From Chloroflexota bacterium (lineage in GTDB: Bacteria > Chloroflexota > Ktedonobacteria > Ktedonobacterales > Ktedonobacteraceae), in the NCBI GenBank assembly GCA_027316975.1, contig DAHVFL010000079.1, forward strand, positions 1 through 12,500: 12,500 nucleotides of DNA. Direction: 5' to 3'. The notes under the pieces were generated by a model. It did no database searches. It was not told the DNA's origin and was given only the letters and a program-made list of their open reading frames with translations. Shown piece after piece: positions 6,065 to 12,500 of the stretch (position 1 is its first letter; every line of letters starts with the position of its first letter). A program made the translations under genes and the position numbers.

Positions 6065-7858
6065 ATGAATGGCGAAATGCAACGCGCCCGGCGGCGACAG
6101 ATGTTCATTTTCTTGCTGGTGACTTTCGGAATGCTGGTACTGCTGGGAAGGTTGTACTACTGGCAAGTTCTCCAGTCGCGTAGCGGCTATAATCTCGCGC
6201 AGCAAGCCAACAATGAGCACCTGCAAAACCAGGTACTCGATGCTCCACGCGGGCTGATCTTCGATAGCGCGGGCCGCATCCTTGCTTCCAACATCATTCG
6301 CGATGACGTATATGTCGAGCCAGAACAGTTCTCGGTTGACCATCCGAACGGTGATCCGCAGGGCGAGCTGCAAACGCTCATTACCGCGCTTCATGGCGCT
6401 CTACCGCAGGTTGCGACCGGTGCGCTGCAAAAGGCTTTTCGCGATGGTTTTGCTCGGGGGCAGTGGGCAGTGCGTGTAGCCACACATATCAACCCGGCGC
6501 AGAGTGCGGCATTGCGCAATTTGCAATTACCGGACGTGTTTCTCCAGCCCCGCACCTGGCGTGTTTACCCAGGTGGCACCCTGGCCGCGCAAATTCTGGG
6601 CTTTGTGACACAAAACGATACCGGCAATCAAGGTATGTATGGTATCGAGAAACAGTACAACAGCATATTGTATGGCACGGCGGGTAGCCTTACGGCTGAA
6701 ACCGACCTGCAAGGCAACCCGTTGACACTGGGGGCCACCAACGAGCAACCGGCAATTAGCGGCTCGAACCTGACGCTGAGCATCGATAGCAATATGCAGT
6801 ATATGGTGGAAGACGCGCTTGCTAAGACCGTGAAGCAGTTACAGGCCATGAGCGGTACGGTGGTGGTTCTCAACGCGCGCACTGGCGCGGTGGTGGCGAT
6901 GGCGGGTTATCCCACCTTTGACCCGAACCAGTACGGGCAGTACGCAAACCAGCTGGGATGCACCAACCAGGCCGGAGTGTACTTCAATCCTGCTATCTAC
7001 TGCGTCTATGAGCCAGGTTCGACCATGAAGGCGGTAACGATGTCGGCGGGGCTGGACCAGGGCTTGATTACGCCGGATACCACGCTGAACGACCAGGGCT
7101 GCATGAGCTTTTCCGATAAAACGCCTACCGTCTGCAACTGGAGAAACCTGGCCTATGGCACCGAGACGATGACAGGCGTGTTGATCCATTCCGCCAATGT
7201 CGGAGCAGCCTATGTGGCACACAATATTCTGGGTACGTCCCATTACTATCCGTACCTGCAAAAATTCGGCTTCGGTCAGTCTACCGGTATCGACGATGGG
7301 CAGGAAAACCCTGGTTCTTATCGCCAGCCAGGCAACCCGATCTGGACGATGAGCGACCTGACCCGCCAGGCTTTCGGAGAAGGCATTTACGTGACACCGT
7401 TGCAGGTAGCGATGGCCTACCAGACTATTGCCAACGGCGGCGCGCAGATGCAGCCCTACCTGGTATCGTCGATTCAGGGCAATGGGCATAACGCGAACAC
7501 ACGGCCTATGGTTAAACGGCAAGTTATCAGCGCGCAAGCCGCGCAATTATTGACAGGGATGCTGGAACAAGCCGCCATTAAAGGGTTCGCCCAACTGGCG
7601 CAGGTTCCCGGGTATAGCATTGCCGCGAAAACCGGTACGGCTACTACCGTGGGCCTCTCAACCAATCAAACGGTGGCTTCGGTAGCTGGTTTCATTCCGG
7701 CCTCGAATCCCCGCTTCGTTATCCTGGTGAAACTGGATCGACCGCAAAATGCCATCTATGGCAGCACGGCGGCTGCGCCACTGTGGGGCCATATTGCCCA
7801 GCAATTGATGTGGTACTTCAATGTGCCACCGGATGCACCACTTCAACTCAATGGATAA
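6065..7858 (+). CDS. ftsI: Class B penicillin-binding protein, septal transpeptidase (FtsI/PBP2-like)
   Basis: The transpeptidase expected to cross-link septal peptidoglycan, in partnership with FtsW. The 597-residue protein has a short basic N-terminus, one membrane anchor at about 12-32, a pedestal domain starting with PRGLIFDSAGRILASN, and a complete catalytic domain. The active-site motifs are STMK (nucleophile S319, K322), SAN (S376, N378) and KTG (K522-G524). There is no C-terminal PASTA domain, unlike many Gram-positive FtsI/SpoVD proteins. AAGGAGG lies 7 bases before ATG 6065, a near-ideal ribosome site. It follows ftsL by 60 bases in the classical dcw order. It differs clearly from the truncated PBP at the window start, which is probably a separate paralogue with another role. 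Confidence 0.94.
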   Translation: MNGEMQRARRRQMFIFLLVTFGMLVLLGRLYYWQVLQSRSGYNLAQQANNEHLQNQVLDAPRGLIFDSAGRILASNIIRDDVYVEPEQFSVDHPNGDPQGELQTLITALHGALPQVATGALQKAFRDGFARGQWAVRVATHINPAQSAALRNLQLPDVFLQPRTWRVYPGGTLAAQILGFVTQNDTGNQGMYGIEKQYNSILYGTAGSLTAETDLQGNPLTLGATNEQPAISGSNLTLSIDSNMQYMVEDALAKTVKQLQAMSGTVVVLNARTGAVVAMAGYPTFDPNQYGQYANQLGCTNQAGVYFNPAIYCVYEPGSTMKAVTMSAGLDQGLITPDTTLNDQGCMSFSDKTPTVCNWRNLAYGTETMTGVLIHSANVGAAYVAHNILGTSHYYPYLQKFGFGQSTGIDDGQENPGSYRQPGNPIWTMSDLTRQAFGEGIYVTPLQVAMAYQTIANGGAQMQPYLVSSIQGNGHNANTRPMVKRQVISAQAAQLLTGMLEQAAIKGFAQLAQVPGYSIAAKTGTATTVGLSTNQTVASVAGFIPASNPRFVILVKLDRPQNAIYGSTAAAPLWGHIAQQLMWYFNVPPDAPLQLNG

Positions 7859-7907
7859 ATATATGAGAGAGCAGATGAGATGTCAGCTTATTTTGAGGGT
7901 CTAAAAC

Positions 7908-8255
7908 ATGCAAGCGCCGGATCACAATACTAAAAGCAACAGTGATGATCTTGAAAAAAAAGTTGAACAACAACTTGCATTGAGCGAGGCATGGCGTCAA
8001 CTGCTTGGCCTGGAAGCGCAAGCTTCCCTCTTGCCTCCATCGTTGGAGGCGGTGAAAGCTGCCGGGGTAGACAGTCAGGAGGGCCTGCCGGTACTCAACT
8101 ATGATCCCTGGAATTCTCTTGTTCACGAACAGGGGGTTCAGGTTATTGATTTGCAACAGGCGCATGTTCATAAGTCGCAGGCTGCTGGCGAAGAGAGTGA
8201 AGTAGAACACGCGCTGAATATGATGCAGGAACAGGAAAATAAACCAGAAAAATGA
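7908..8255 (+). CDS. Uncharacterised 115-residue acidic protein in the dcw cluster
   Basis: I do not recognise this protein. It is hydrophilic and acidic, rich in Gln and Glu, with no signal peptide or membrane segment. Residues about 13-45 (SDDLEKKVEQQLALSEAW and onward) look helical. A middle part, LPVLNYDPWNSLVHEQGVQVIDL, may be a short conserved module. The tail, from about residue 90, is Glu/Gln-rich and likely disordered. GAGGG lies 8 bases before the ATG, 49 bases after the PBP stop, so it is probably the last gene of the mraZ operon; a terminator-like hairpin follows. It occupies the place where murE, murF and mraY usually stand. A scaffold or regulatory role in division is only a guess. 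Confidence 0.7.
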   Translation: MQAPDHNTKSNSDDLEKKVEQQLALSEAWRQLLGLEAQASLLPPSLEAVKAAGVDSQEGLPVLNYDPWNSLVHEQGVQVIDLQQAHVHKSQAAGEESEVEHALNMMQEQENKPEK

Positions 8256-8263
8256 AAAAGTAG

Positions 8264-8321
8264 GAGTTTCTCGCTATCCTTTCCTGAAAGAAGTGGTAGC
8301 GGTCTCTTTTTCACTTTTTTT
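8264..8321 (+). terminator. Probable intrinsic terminator ending the mraZ-to-small-protein operon
   Basis: CGCTATC (8272-8278) pairs with GGTAGCG (8295-8301), with one G-U pair. An inner CTTT/AAAG stem (8279-8282 with 8287-8290) closes a CCTG loop, leaving a small 3' bulge. GAG/CTC (8264-8266 with 8304-8306) extends the base across an internal loop. T-runs follow at once (8307-8311 and 8315-8321). The stem is imperfect, but placement right after a gene and before a repeat region supports the call. Confidence 0.55.
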
Positions 8322-8363
8322 CGGAAATGGAATAGGAAAATAACAGGAAACGTTCGTCTTTGT

Positions 8364-8530
8364 CCTGTAGGGACAAGGGGCGGACGCGGGGATGGGTGGG
8401 GGCCTTGTGCTTGTCCTGGTGGCAGCGCGATTCTGTTGGGGTTATTGATACCCCGCCGAATTATGTATACTGGACGAGGACAAGCACAAGGCCCCCGCAT
8501 CCACTCCAACCCGCCCCTTGTCCCTACAGG
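8364..8530. repeat. Large imperfect inverted repeat upstream of ftsW
   Basis: Two 54-base arms (8364-8417 and 8477-8530) are separated by a 59-base loop. The outer 20 bases CCTGTAGGGACAAGGGGCGG and the inner 20 bases (GGGGGCCTTGTGCTTGTCCT in the left arm) are each perfectly complementary between arms. The middle 14 bases match poorly, giving an internal loop. The loop holds a minor GGGGT/ACCCC hairpin (8438-8454). The structure resembles a MITE or paired REP element, but I see no target-site duplication and no coding content. It lies between the terminator and the ftsW promoter candidate. Confidence 0.88.
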
Positions 8531-8583
8531 CGGGCGGAGATCAGATGTTATAAGGATGTATCACACATACAGGTAAAGGTAAG

Positions 8584-8589
8584 TATAAT
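8584..8589 (+). promoter_or_regulatory. Candidate -10 box for ftsW
   Basis: TATAAT is an exact -10 consensus, 43 bases upstream of the ftsW start codon and downstream of both the terminator and the inverted repeat. No good -35 hexamer is seen at the expected spacing (about 8561-8566, TCACAC), and the extended -10 TG is missing, so it would be weak or activator dependent. A separate ftsW promoter is plausible because the terminator would isolate ftsW from the mraZ operon. Confidence 0.4.
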
Positions 8590-8632
8590 AGAAAATTCGT
8601 TCTATGTCAAGGGATAGTGCCAGGAAGACAAA

Positions 8633-10216
8633 ATGTCACGCGACGACCGCCGAAAACCGAATATGGACAGAGAGCCGCCGCGCTACCCGCGCCGTTCTCC
8701 CGCGCTGGATGGAATCGAGCGTAAGGACTGGGAAGGCAGGGGAAGAAATGTGGCGAGCCGTAAGCAAGTAACACGCCGTACCCCTGTAAGGAGCGCGCGT
8801 TACGCGGCGGATGAGCCGGTATCCGGCATGGATTTCAACGCGGTCGGCATCAGAAAGTTGCCGCCGCTGCGTCCTATGAGTAAGTCGCCGGCAGTGCAGG
8901 TTGAGCAAGAGCGCGCGCATTCAGGAGTGACCGCTGGCTGGCGCAAACGCGCATCCGCGAAGCTGGAACAGCCCGTAGCGGCTCCGGCGGCGCAGGGACT
9001 GAGCGAGGAAGAGACGAAGAAGCTGTCAGAGTTGGAGATGCGTCTGCCGCGCGTAGCCGGAAAGATCGACTCGTGGCTATTGATAGTTGTGCTGTTGCTC
9101 TCGTGTATCGGCGTGGTGATGGTGTATAGCGCGAGTTCGTTTCAGGCAGCGCGCTACCAGGGTGACGCGGGCTACTATTTCCAGCGCGAACTGATCTGGC
9201 TGGCGTTGGGGCTGGTGGCTCTGCTGGTCACGATGCGCGTCGATTATCGCCTGTGGCGGCGTTACTCGCTGATCGGCATGATCGTCGTGTTTCCACTGTT
9301 GATTGTGGTGTTGAAGTTCGGCACAACCGTGTATGGCGCGTCGCGCTGGCTCGCGCTTGGCTCGTTTTTCTCATTCCAACCGAGCGAGCTGACCAAGCTG
9401 GTGCTGGCCCTGTACATCGCGGACTGGCTGGCGCGCAAAGGCAACCAGGTAGGGACTTTTCTGTATGGGCTGGCCCCGTTCGTGATCCTGGTCGGCTTAA
9501 TTCTGGGGCTGGTGCTGCTGGAAAACGACCTGGGAACCGCCATCATCATCGCTGGTCTGGCGGTGGTCATGTTTTTCACGGCTGGAGCCAATATCGTGCA
9601 GTTTTTGCTGGCGATGCTGTGTGGCAGTTCGATTTTCGTAGTTGAAGCGTTTCGTGGCTACAGGTACTTTCGCCTGTTGGGATTTTTGGACCCGTTTAAG
9701 GATGTGACAGGCATCAACTTGCAACTGTACCAGGCGCTGCTCGCGTTGGGGTCAGGAGGGTGGTTTGGCCTGGGACTGGGAGCCAGCCGTCAAAAGACGG
9801 GCTATCTTCCCTTCCCGTTCAGCGATTCGATCTTCCCGGTTATCGGCGAGGAACTGGGATTCATCGCGTGCGCCATGATCGTCATTTTGTACCTGTTCCT
9901 GGCCTTTCGCGGGTTCCGGCTGGCGCGCCGCTCGCGCGACCTGTACGGCGCGTTGCTGGCAACGGGCATCACTACCTGGCTGGTGTTACAGGCCATGATA
10001 AATATTGGAGCCAACACGGGCAGCATTCCCTATACAGGCGTGCCGCTTCCCTTTATCAGCTTTGGCGGCTCGTCGCTGGTGGTCTCACTGGCGGCGGTAG
10101 GCGTGCTGTTGAACATTTCACGATACATTCAGGAGCCGGCGTCGCCCGCCTTATCGCGGCAAACCATCGGCTTACGCAAGAAACCAGTTGGTGCGGGATA
10201 TATAACAAACCAGTAG
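8633..10216 (+). CDS. ftsW: FtsW, SEDS-family peptidoglycan glycosyltransferase
   Basis: FtsW polymerises lipid II into septal glycan strands with its cognate class B PBP. The 527-residue protein has about ten transmembrane segments from residue 146 onward. The SEDS signature NIGANTGSIPYTGVPLPFIS...GGSS spans 457-481. D299 in ENDLGTAI matches the catalytic aspartate region of RodA/FtsW, and YSASSF follows the first membrane helix. The first 145 residues form a long, basic, Arg/Pro-rich and probably disordered cytoplasmic tail, much longer than the usual FtsW N-terminus. AGGAAG lies 5 bases before the ATG. The stop codon falls inside the first unit of the downstream repeat array. FtsW rather than RodA is chosen from the dcw context; sequence alone would not settle it. 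Confidence 0.93.
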   Translation: MSRDDRRKPNMDREPPRYPRRSPALDGIERKDWEGRGRNVASRKQVTRRTPVRSARYAADEPVSGMDFNAVGIRKLPPLRPMSKSPAVQVEQERAHSGVTAGWRKRASAKLEQPVAAPAAQGLSEEETKKLSELEMRLPRVAGKIDSWLLIVVLLLSCIGVVMVYSASSFQAARYQGDAGYYFQRELIWLALGLVALLVTMRVDYRLWRRYSLIGMIVVFPLLIVVLKFGTTVYGASRWLALGSFFSFQPSELTKLVLALYIADWLARKGNQVGTFLYGLAPFVILVGLILGLVLLENDLGTAIIIAGLAVVMFFTAGANIVQFLLAMLCGSSIFVVEAFRGYRYFRLLGFLDPFKDVTGINLQLYQALLALGSGGWFGLGLGASRQKTGYLPFPFSDSIFPVIGEELGFIACAMIVILYLFLAFRGFRLARRSRDLYGALLATGITTWLVLQAMINIGANTGSIPYTGVPLPFISFGGSSLVVSLAAVGVLLNISRYIQEPASPALSRQTIGLRKKPVGAGYITNQ

Positions 10217-10385
10217 CGACACCCCTTGCGGGTGTCCTGACCAGTAGCGACACCCCTTGTGGGTGTCCTGACCAGTAGCGACACCCCTTGCGGGTGTCCT
10301 CAGTGGAGTATCCGTCTGAGAACGCGAAGAGCGCTGCACGTAAAGAACGCGAAGACGGGACACCCACAAGGGGTGTCGCTACTGG
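10210..10385. repeat. Hairpin-repeat cluster filling the ftsW-murG gap
   Basis: Three head-to-tail units with an exact 31-base period start at 10210, 10241 and 10272 (CCAGTAGCGACACCCCTTGC, then GGGTGTCCTGA). Each unit holds a perfect 7-bp hairpin GACACCC/GGGTGTC around a 5-base loop: 10218-10236, 10249-10267 and 10280-10298. A fourth, inverted unit lies at 10358-10385 (hairpin 10359-10377). It carries the CACAAG variant that complements unit 2 (CTTGTG) exactly. An 11-base direct repeat GAACGCGAAGA (10320 and 10345) lies between them. Unit 1 supplies the ftsW TAG stop, and the inverted unit ends 12 bases before the murG ATG. Confidence 0.92.
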
Positions 10386-10397
10386 ATAAGGATAGAT

Positions 10398-11528
10398 ATG
10401 CGAGTTCTTGTATCAGGTGGAGGAACCGGAGGCCACATTTACCCGGCCCTGGCGATTGCCACCAGCCTGCGGACACAGTACCGGGCCGAGGTATTGTTTC
10501 TCGGCAGCGACGATGGACTGGAGAGGGAGCTTGTTCCGGCGGCGGGCTTTACATTAGCTACCGTCAAAGCGGGCAAATTGCGCCGCTACGTCTCAATAGA
10601 GACTATCACAGGGGTGATGCGCGTCCTGCCGGGTATGGTTTCGGCGATCAGTATTGTAAGGAAGTTTCAACCAGATGTCGCTTTTACAAGCGGCGGCTAT
10701 GTAGCGGTTCCAGCGGCGCTGGCATCGCGAGTGAACGGAGTACCAGTGTTGATGCACCAGCAGGATGTTCCGCCCAACCTGTCGAACAGGCTGGCCGCGC
10801 CACTGGCAACGCGCATTTCGGTGGCCTTCGCCGACTCGTTGCCCTACTTTCCAGCGCGTAAAACGTTACTGCTGGGCAACCCGATACGGCAGGTCATGCT
10901 GGATGTGCGGGAAACTGCGCCGGCGGCTGCGCGAGTCTCGTTGGGCCTGGATGCCAACTTACCTCTGCTGTTGGTGACGGGCGGTAGCCAGGGCGCAAGA
11001 CATCTGAACCAGATGGTGTGCCAGGCATTGCCCGGCCTGCTGGCACACTGCCAGGTATTCCAGATTAGTGGTAAGGAATTGTATGACGAGACACGGGCGC
11101 AGGCCGATAGCCTGCTGGCGGACCAGGACGAGGTGTTGCGACAACGCTACCGCTTAGTGGCATACCTGAACGAGGAGATGCCGCTGGCATTACAGGCGGC
11201 GGACCTGGTGTTGTGCCGGTCAGGCGCATCCACCCTGACCGAACTTGCCATCCTGGGCAAGCCCGGCGTGCTGGTTCCCCTGTCGCCCGCCGTTGGCGGC
11301 CCGGCTCAGCAGGAAAACGCCGCCATGTTTGAGCGCAAACAGGCAGCTCTCGTGATCTCGAATGAAGAATTGAAACCCGAAATACTCGTAAAGCGTGTAG
11401 TAACTTTAATAACATCAAAAACACAAATCGCAGCTATGGCGCGGGCTGCTGGCGCATTTGCGAAGCCGCAGGCGACCCAGGATATTACCACAGAACTTGT
11501 AAGAATCGCGAATAGGAACGTTAGATGA
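10398..11528 (+). CDS. murG: MurG, lipid I N-acetylglucosaminyltransferase
   Basis: MurG adds GlcNAc from UDP-GlcNAc to lipid I at the inner face of the membrane, making lipid II. The 376-residue GT-B fold protein has the glycine-rich loop GGGTGGHIYPA (7-17), the second-domain loop TGGSQG (194-199), RSGASTLTELA from 274, and QQENA (304-308) at the nucleotide-sugar site. The acceptor-site motif, usually HEQN.VPG..NR, reads HQQDVPPNLSNR from H120, so several otherwise conserved residues are changed. The start at 10398 is set by the family N-terminus, with AAGGA about 5 bases upstream. It follows the ftsW repeat cluster and overlaps murB by four bases (ATGA), showing co-transcription and likely translational coupling. 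Confidence 0.96.
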   Translation: MRVLVSGGGTGGHIYPALAIATSLRTQYRAEVLFLGSDDGLERELVPAAGFTLATVKAGKLRRYVSIETITGVMRVLPGMVSAISIVRKFQPDVAFTSGGYVAVPAALASRVNGVPVLMHQQDVPPNLSNRLAAPLATRISVAFADSLPYFPARKTLLLGNPIRQVMLDVRETAPAAARVSLGLDANLPLLLVTGGSQGARHLNQMVCQALPGLLAHCQVFQISGKELYDETRAQADSLLADQDEVLRQRYRLVAYLNEEMPLALQAADLVLCRSGASTLTELAILGKPGVLVPLSPAVGGPAQQENAAMFERKQAALVISNEELKPEILVKRVVTLITSKTQIAAMARAAGAFAKPQATQDITTELVRIANRNVR

Positions 11529-12500
11529 CATTCGATCTTGAGATGGCTTACACAGAGCTACAACCGCACTTCCAGGGGCGCGCGCGACGCAGCGAACCTC
11601 TGGCGCGTCACTGCACGTTTGGTGTGGGTGGCCCGGCGGATCTCTGGGTCACGCTCAAGACGGCGGATGAACTGATCCGGCTGGTACACCTGTGCGCGGA
11701 ACGGCTGTGGCCCCTGCTGCTGGTCGGCAATGGCACCAACATCCTGTACGCCGACGCGGGCGCGCGGGGTATCGTGGCGCGTATCGCGCTTGACAGGTAT
11801 CGCATTGAAGATCATGGCGATGGAACCGCCCTCCTGCTCGTGGAAGCCGGTGTAAGCTGGCCGCGCCTGTTGAATGAACTGGCCGAACAGGGTTGGGGCG
11901 GACTGGAATTTGGGCCGGGCATTCCCGGTACCCTGGGCGGCGGCGTCATCTCGAACGCGGGCGCGCATAACAGCGAACTCGGTTCCGTGCTGGAATGGGT
12001 GGAAGTGATGGATGCGCGGGGTAGTTCGCTCAGCCACAACGGAGACGAGGTTTCCGTGCCGGTGCTGCGGCGTTATCAGCATAGCGAGATAGACCTGGGT
12101 TATCGCCAGAGCCGTTTTCGCGCCGGTCGCCACATCGCGTTCGACGAGCATGGCTATCCCATCGCGCCGCCGCACGGGCTGATCGAACCAGCCGAAATTA
12201 TTGTCCAACTGGCGGTGCATCTGCATCGCGAAGATCCGCAAAAACTGAAAGCTATCATCGAAGACCATAAACAACACCGGAAGAGGACGCAGCCGCCGCA
12301 GCAAAGCGCCGGTTCCGTCTTCAAAAACCCACCGGGCGATTTCGCCGGGCGGTTGATCGAGCAGGCTGGCATGAAGGGAATGACACGCGGCAAGGCGCAG
12401 ATTTCGCAGCGTCACGCTAATTTTATCGTCAATCTCGGCGGGGCCAGCGCAGCCGATGTAGTAGCCTTGATAGTAGAAGCTCGCAGGCGTATTCATGATC
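11525..12500 (+). CDS. murB: MurB, UDP-N-acetylenolpyruvoylglucosamine reductase, 3' end outside window
   Basis: MurB is a FAD enzyme that uses NADPH to reduce UDP-GlcNAc-enolpyruvate to UDP-MurNAc in the cytoplasm. The frame from ATG 11525 stays open for 325 codons to the window edge. FAD-domain motifs are FGVGGPADLWV (32-42), LLVGNGTNILYAD, and GPGIPGTLGGGVISNAGAHNSELG. The substrate-binding domain has YRQSRFR (193-199), then QSAGSVFKNPPGDFAGRLIEQAG with the proton-donor Ser at 264, and HANFIVNLG. The last catalytic glutamate would lie just past the end. About 20 residues (FDEHGYPIAPPHGLIEPAE) between YRQSRFR and the next strand look like an insert against most MurB proteins. AGGA lies 7 bases before the ATG, and ATGA overlaps murG. 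murC would be the expected partner nearby but is not in the window. Confidence 0.95.
   Translation, partial: MTFDLEMAYTELQPHFQGRARRSEPLARHCTFGVGGPADLWVTLKTADELIRLVHLCAERLWPLLLVGNGTNILYADAGARGIVARIALDRYRIEDHGDGTALLLVEAGVSWPRLLNELAEQGWGGLEFGPGIPGTLGGGVISNAGAHNSELGSVLEWVEVMDARGSSLSHNGDEVSVPVLRRYQHSEIDLGYRQSRFRAGRHIAFDEHGYPIAPPHGLIEPAEIIVQLAVHLHREDPQKLKAIIEDHKQHRKRTQPPQQSAGSVFKNPPGDFAGRLIEQAGMKGMTRGKAQISQRHANFIVNLGGASAADVVALIVEARRRIHD

Noticed and set aside
6839..7546. Open frame of 235 codons on the minus strand
   Set aside because: It lies wholly opposite the catalytic domain of the ftsI-like gene with all active-site motifs intact; no ribosome site or recognisable domain.
8364..8530. Insertion sequence
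   Set aside because: No transposase frame and no target-site duplication at the arm ends.
9760..10278. Open frame of 172 codons on the + strand within the ftsW end
   Set aside because: Out-of-frame shadow of the ftsW SEDS signature region, running into the repeats.
10210..10301. Three regularly spaced repeats as a small CRISPR array
   Set aside because: The units are directly abutting with no unique spacers, each is a hairpin, and a fourth copy is inverted.
11558..12496. Long open frame of 312 codons on the minus strand
   Set aside because: It is antisense to murB, whose + strand frame shows clear FAD and substrate motifs; the minus translation resembles no family and follows from codon bias.

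Overview
This window carries the front half of a division and cell wall (dcw) cluster, preceded by a short stretch of unrelated genes. The gene set (mraZ, rsmH, an FtsL-like protein, a class B penicillin-binding protein, ftsW, murG, murB) shows a peptidoglycan-making bacterium. The unusual order, the divergent FtsL and MurG, and the many short palindromic repeats between genes suggest a Chloroflexota member, possibly of the Ktedonobacteria. That placement is inference; no rRNA or other phylogenetic marker is present.

Left part (1-3580): the 3' end of a class B penicillin-binding protein runs into a convergent Fur-family regulator, and their stop codons overlap in the four bases TTAA. A repeat-bearing intergenic region follows. 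Then comes a two-gene unit of an unrecognised 88-residue protein abutting fdhD, the sulfurtransferase needed for formate dehydrogenase maturation. No formate dehydrogenase gene is present in the window.

Control region (3581-4023): a palindromic repeat is followed by three DnaA-box-like 9-mers, an extended -10 promoter, and three TGGGG boxes spaced exactly 10 bp apart. The last matches the known operator pattern of MraZ, whose gene follows. This is the most information-rich non-coding stretch here. It suggests that MraZ autoregulates the operon and that DnaA may also act on it.

Division and wall genes (4024-12500, all on the + strand): mraZ, rsmH, ftsL-like, PBP2/FtsI-like, an unrecognised 115-residue acidic protein, a probable terminator, a large inverted repeat, ftsW with a long basic N-terminal tail, a cluster of hairpin repeats, murG, and murB, which is cut by the window end. 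MurG makes lipid II and MurB makes UDP-MurNAc. FtsW polymerises and the PBP cross-links septal glycan, with the FtsL-like protein as the likely membrane activator. The cytoplasmic ligases MurC-MurF and MraY, which normally lie inside this cluster, are absent between ftsI and murB. The terminator and repeats before ftsW probably split the cluster into at least two transcription units.

I see no tRNA, rRNA, CRISPR array, insertion sequence or obvious foreign island. No wholly new multi-gene system is evident. The best candidates for new biology are the DnaA/MraZ control region, the two uncharacterised small proteins, and the structured repeats embedded between essential genes.
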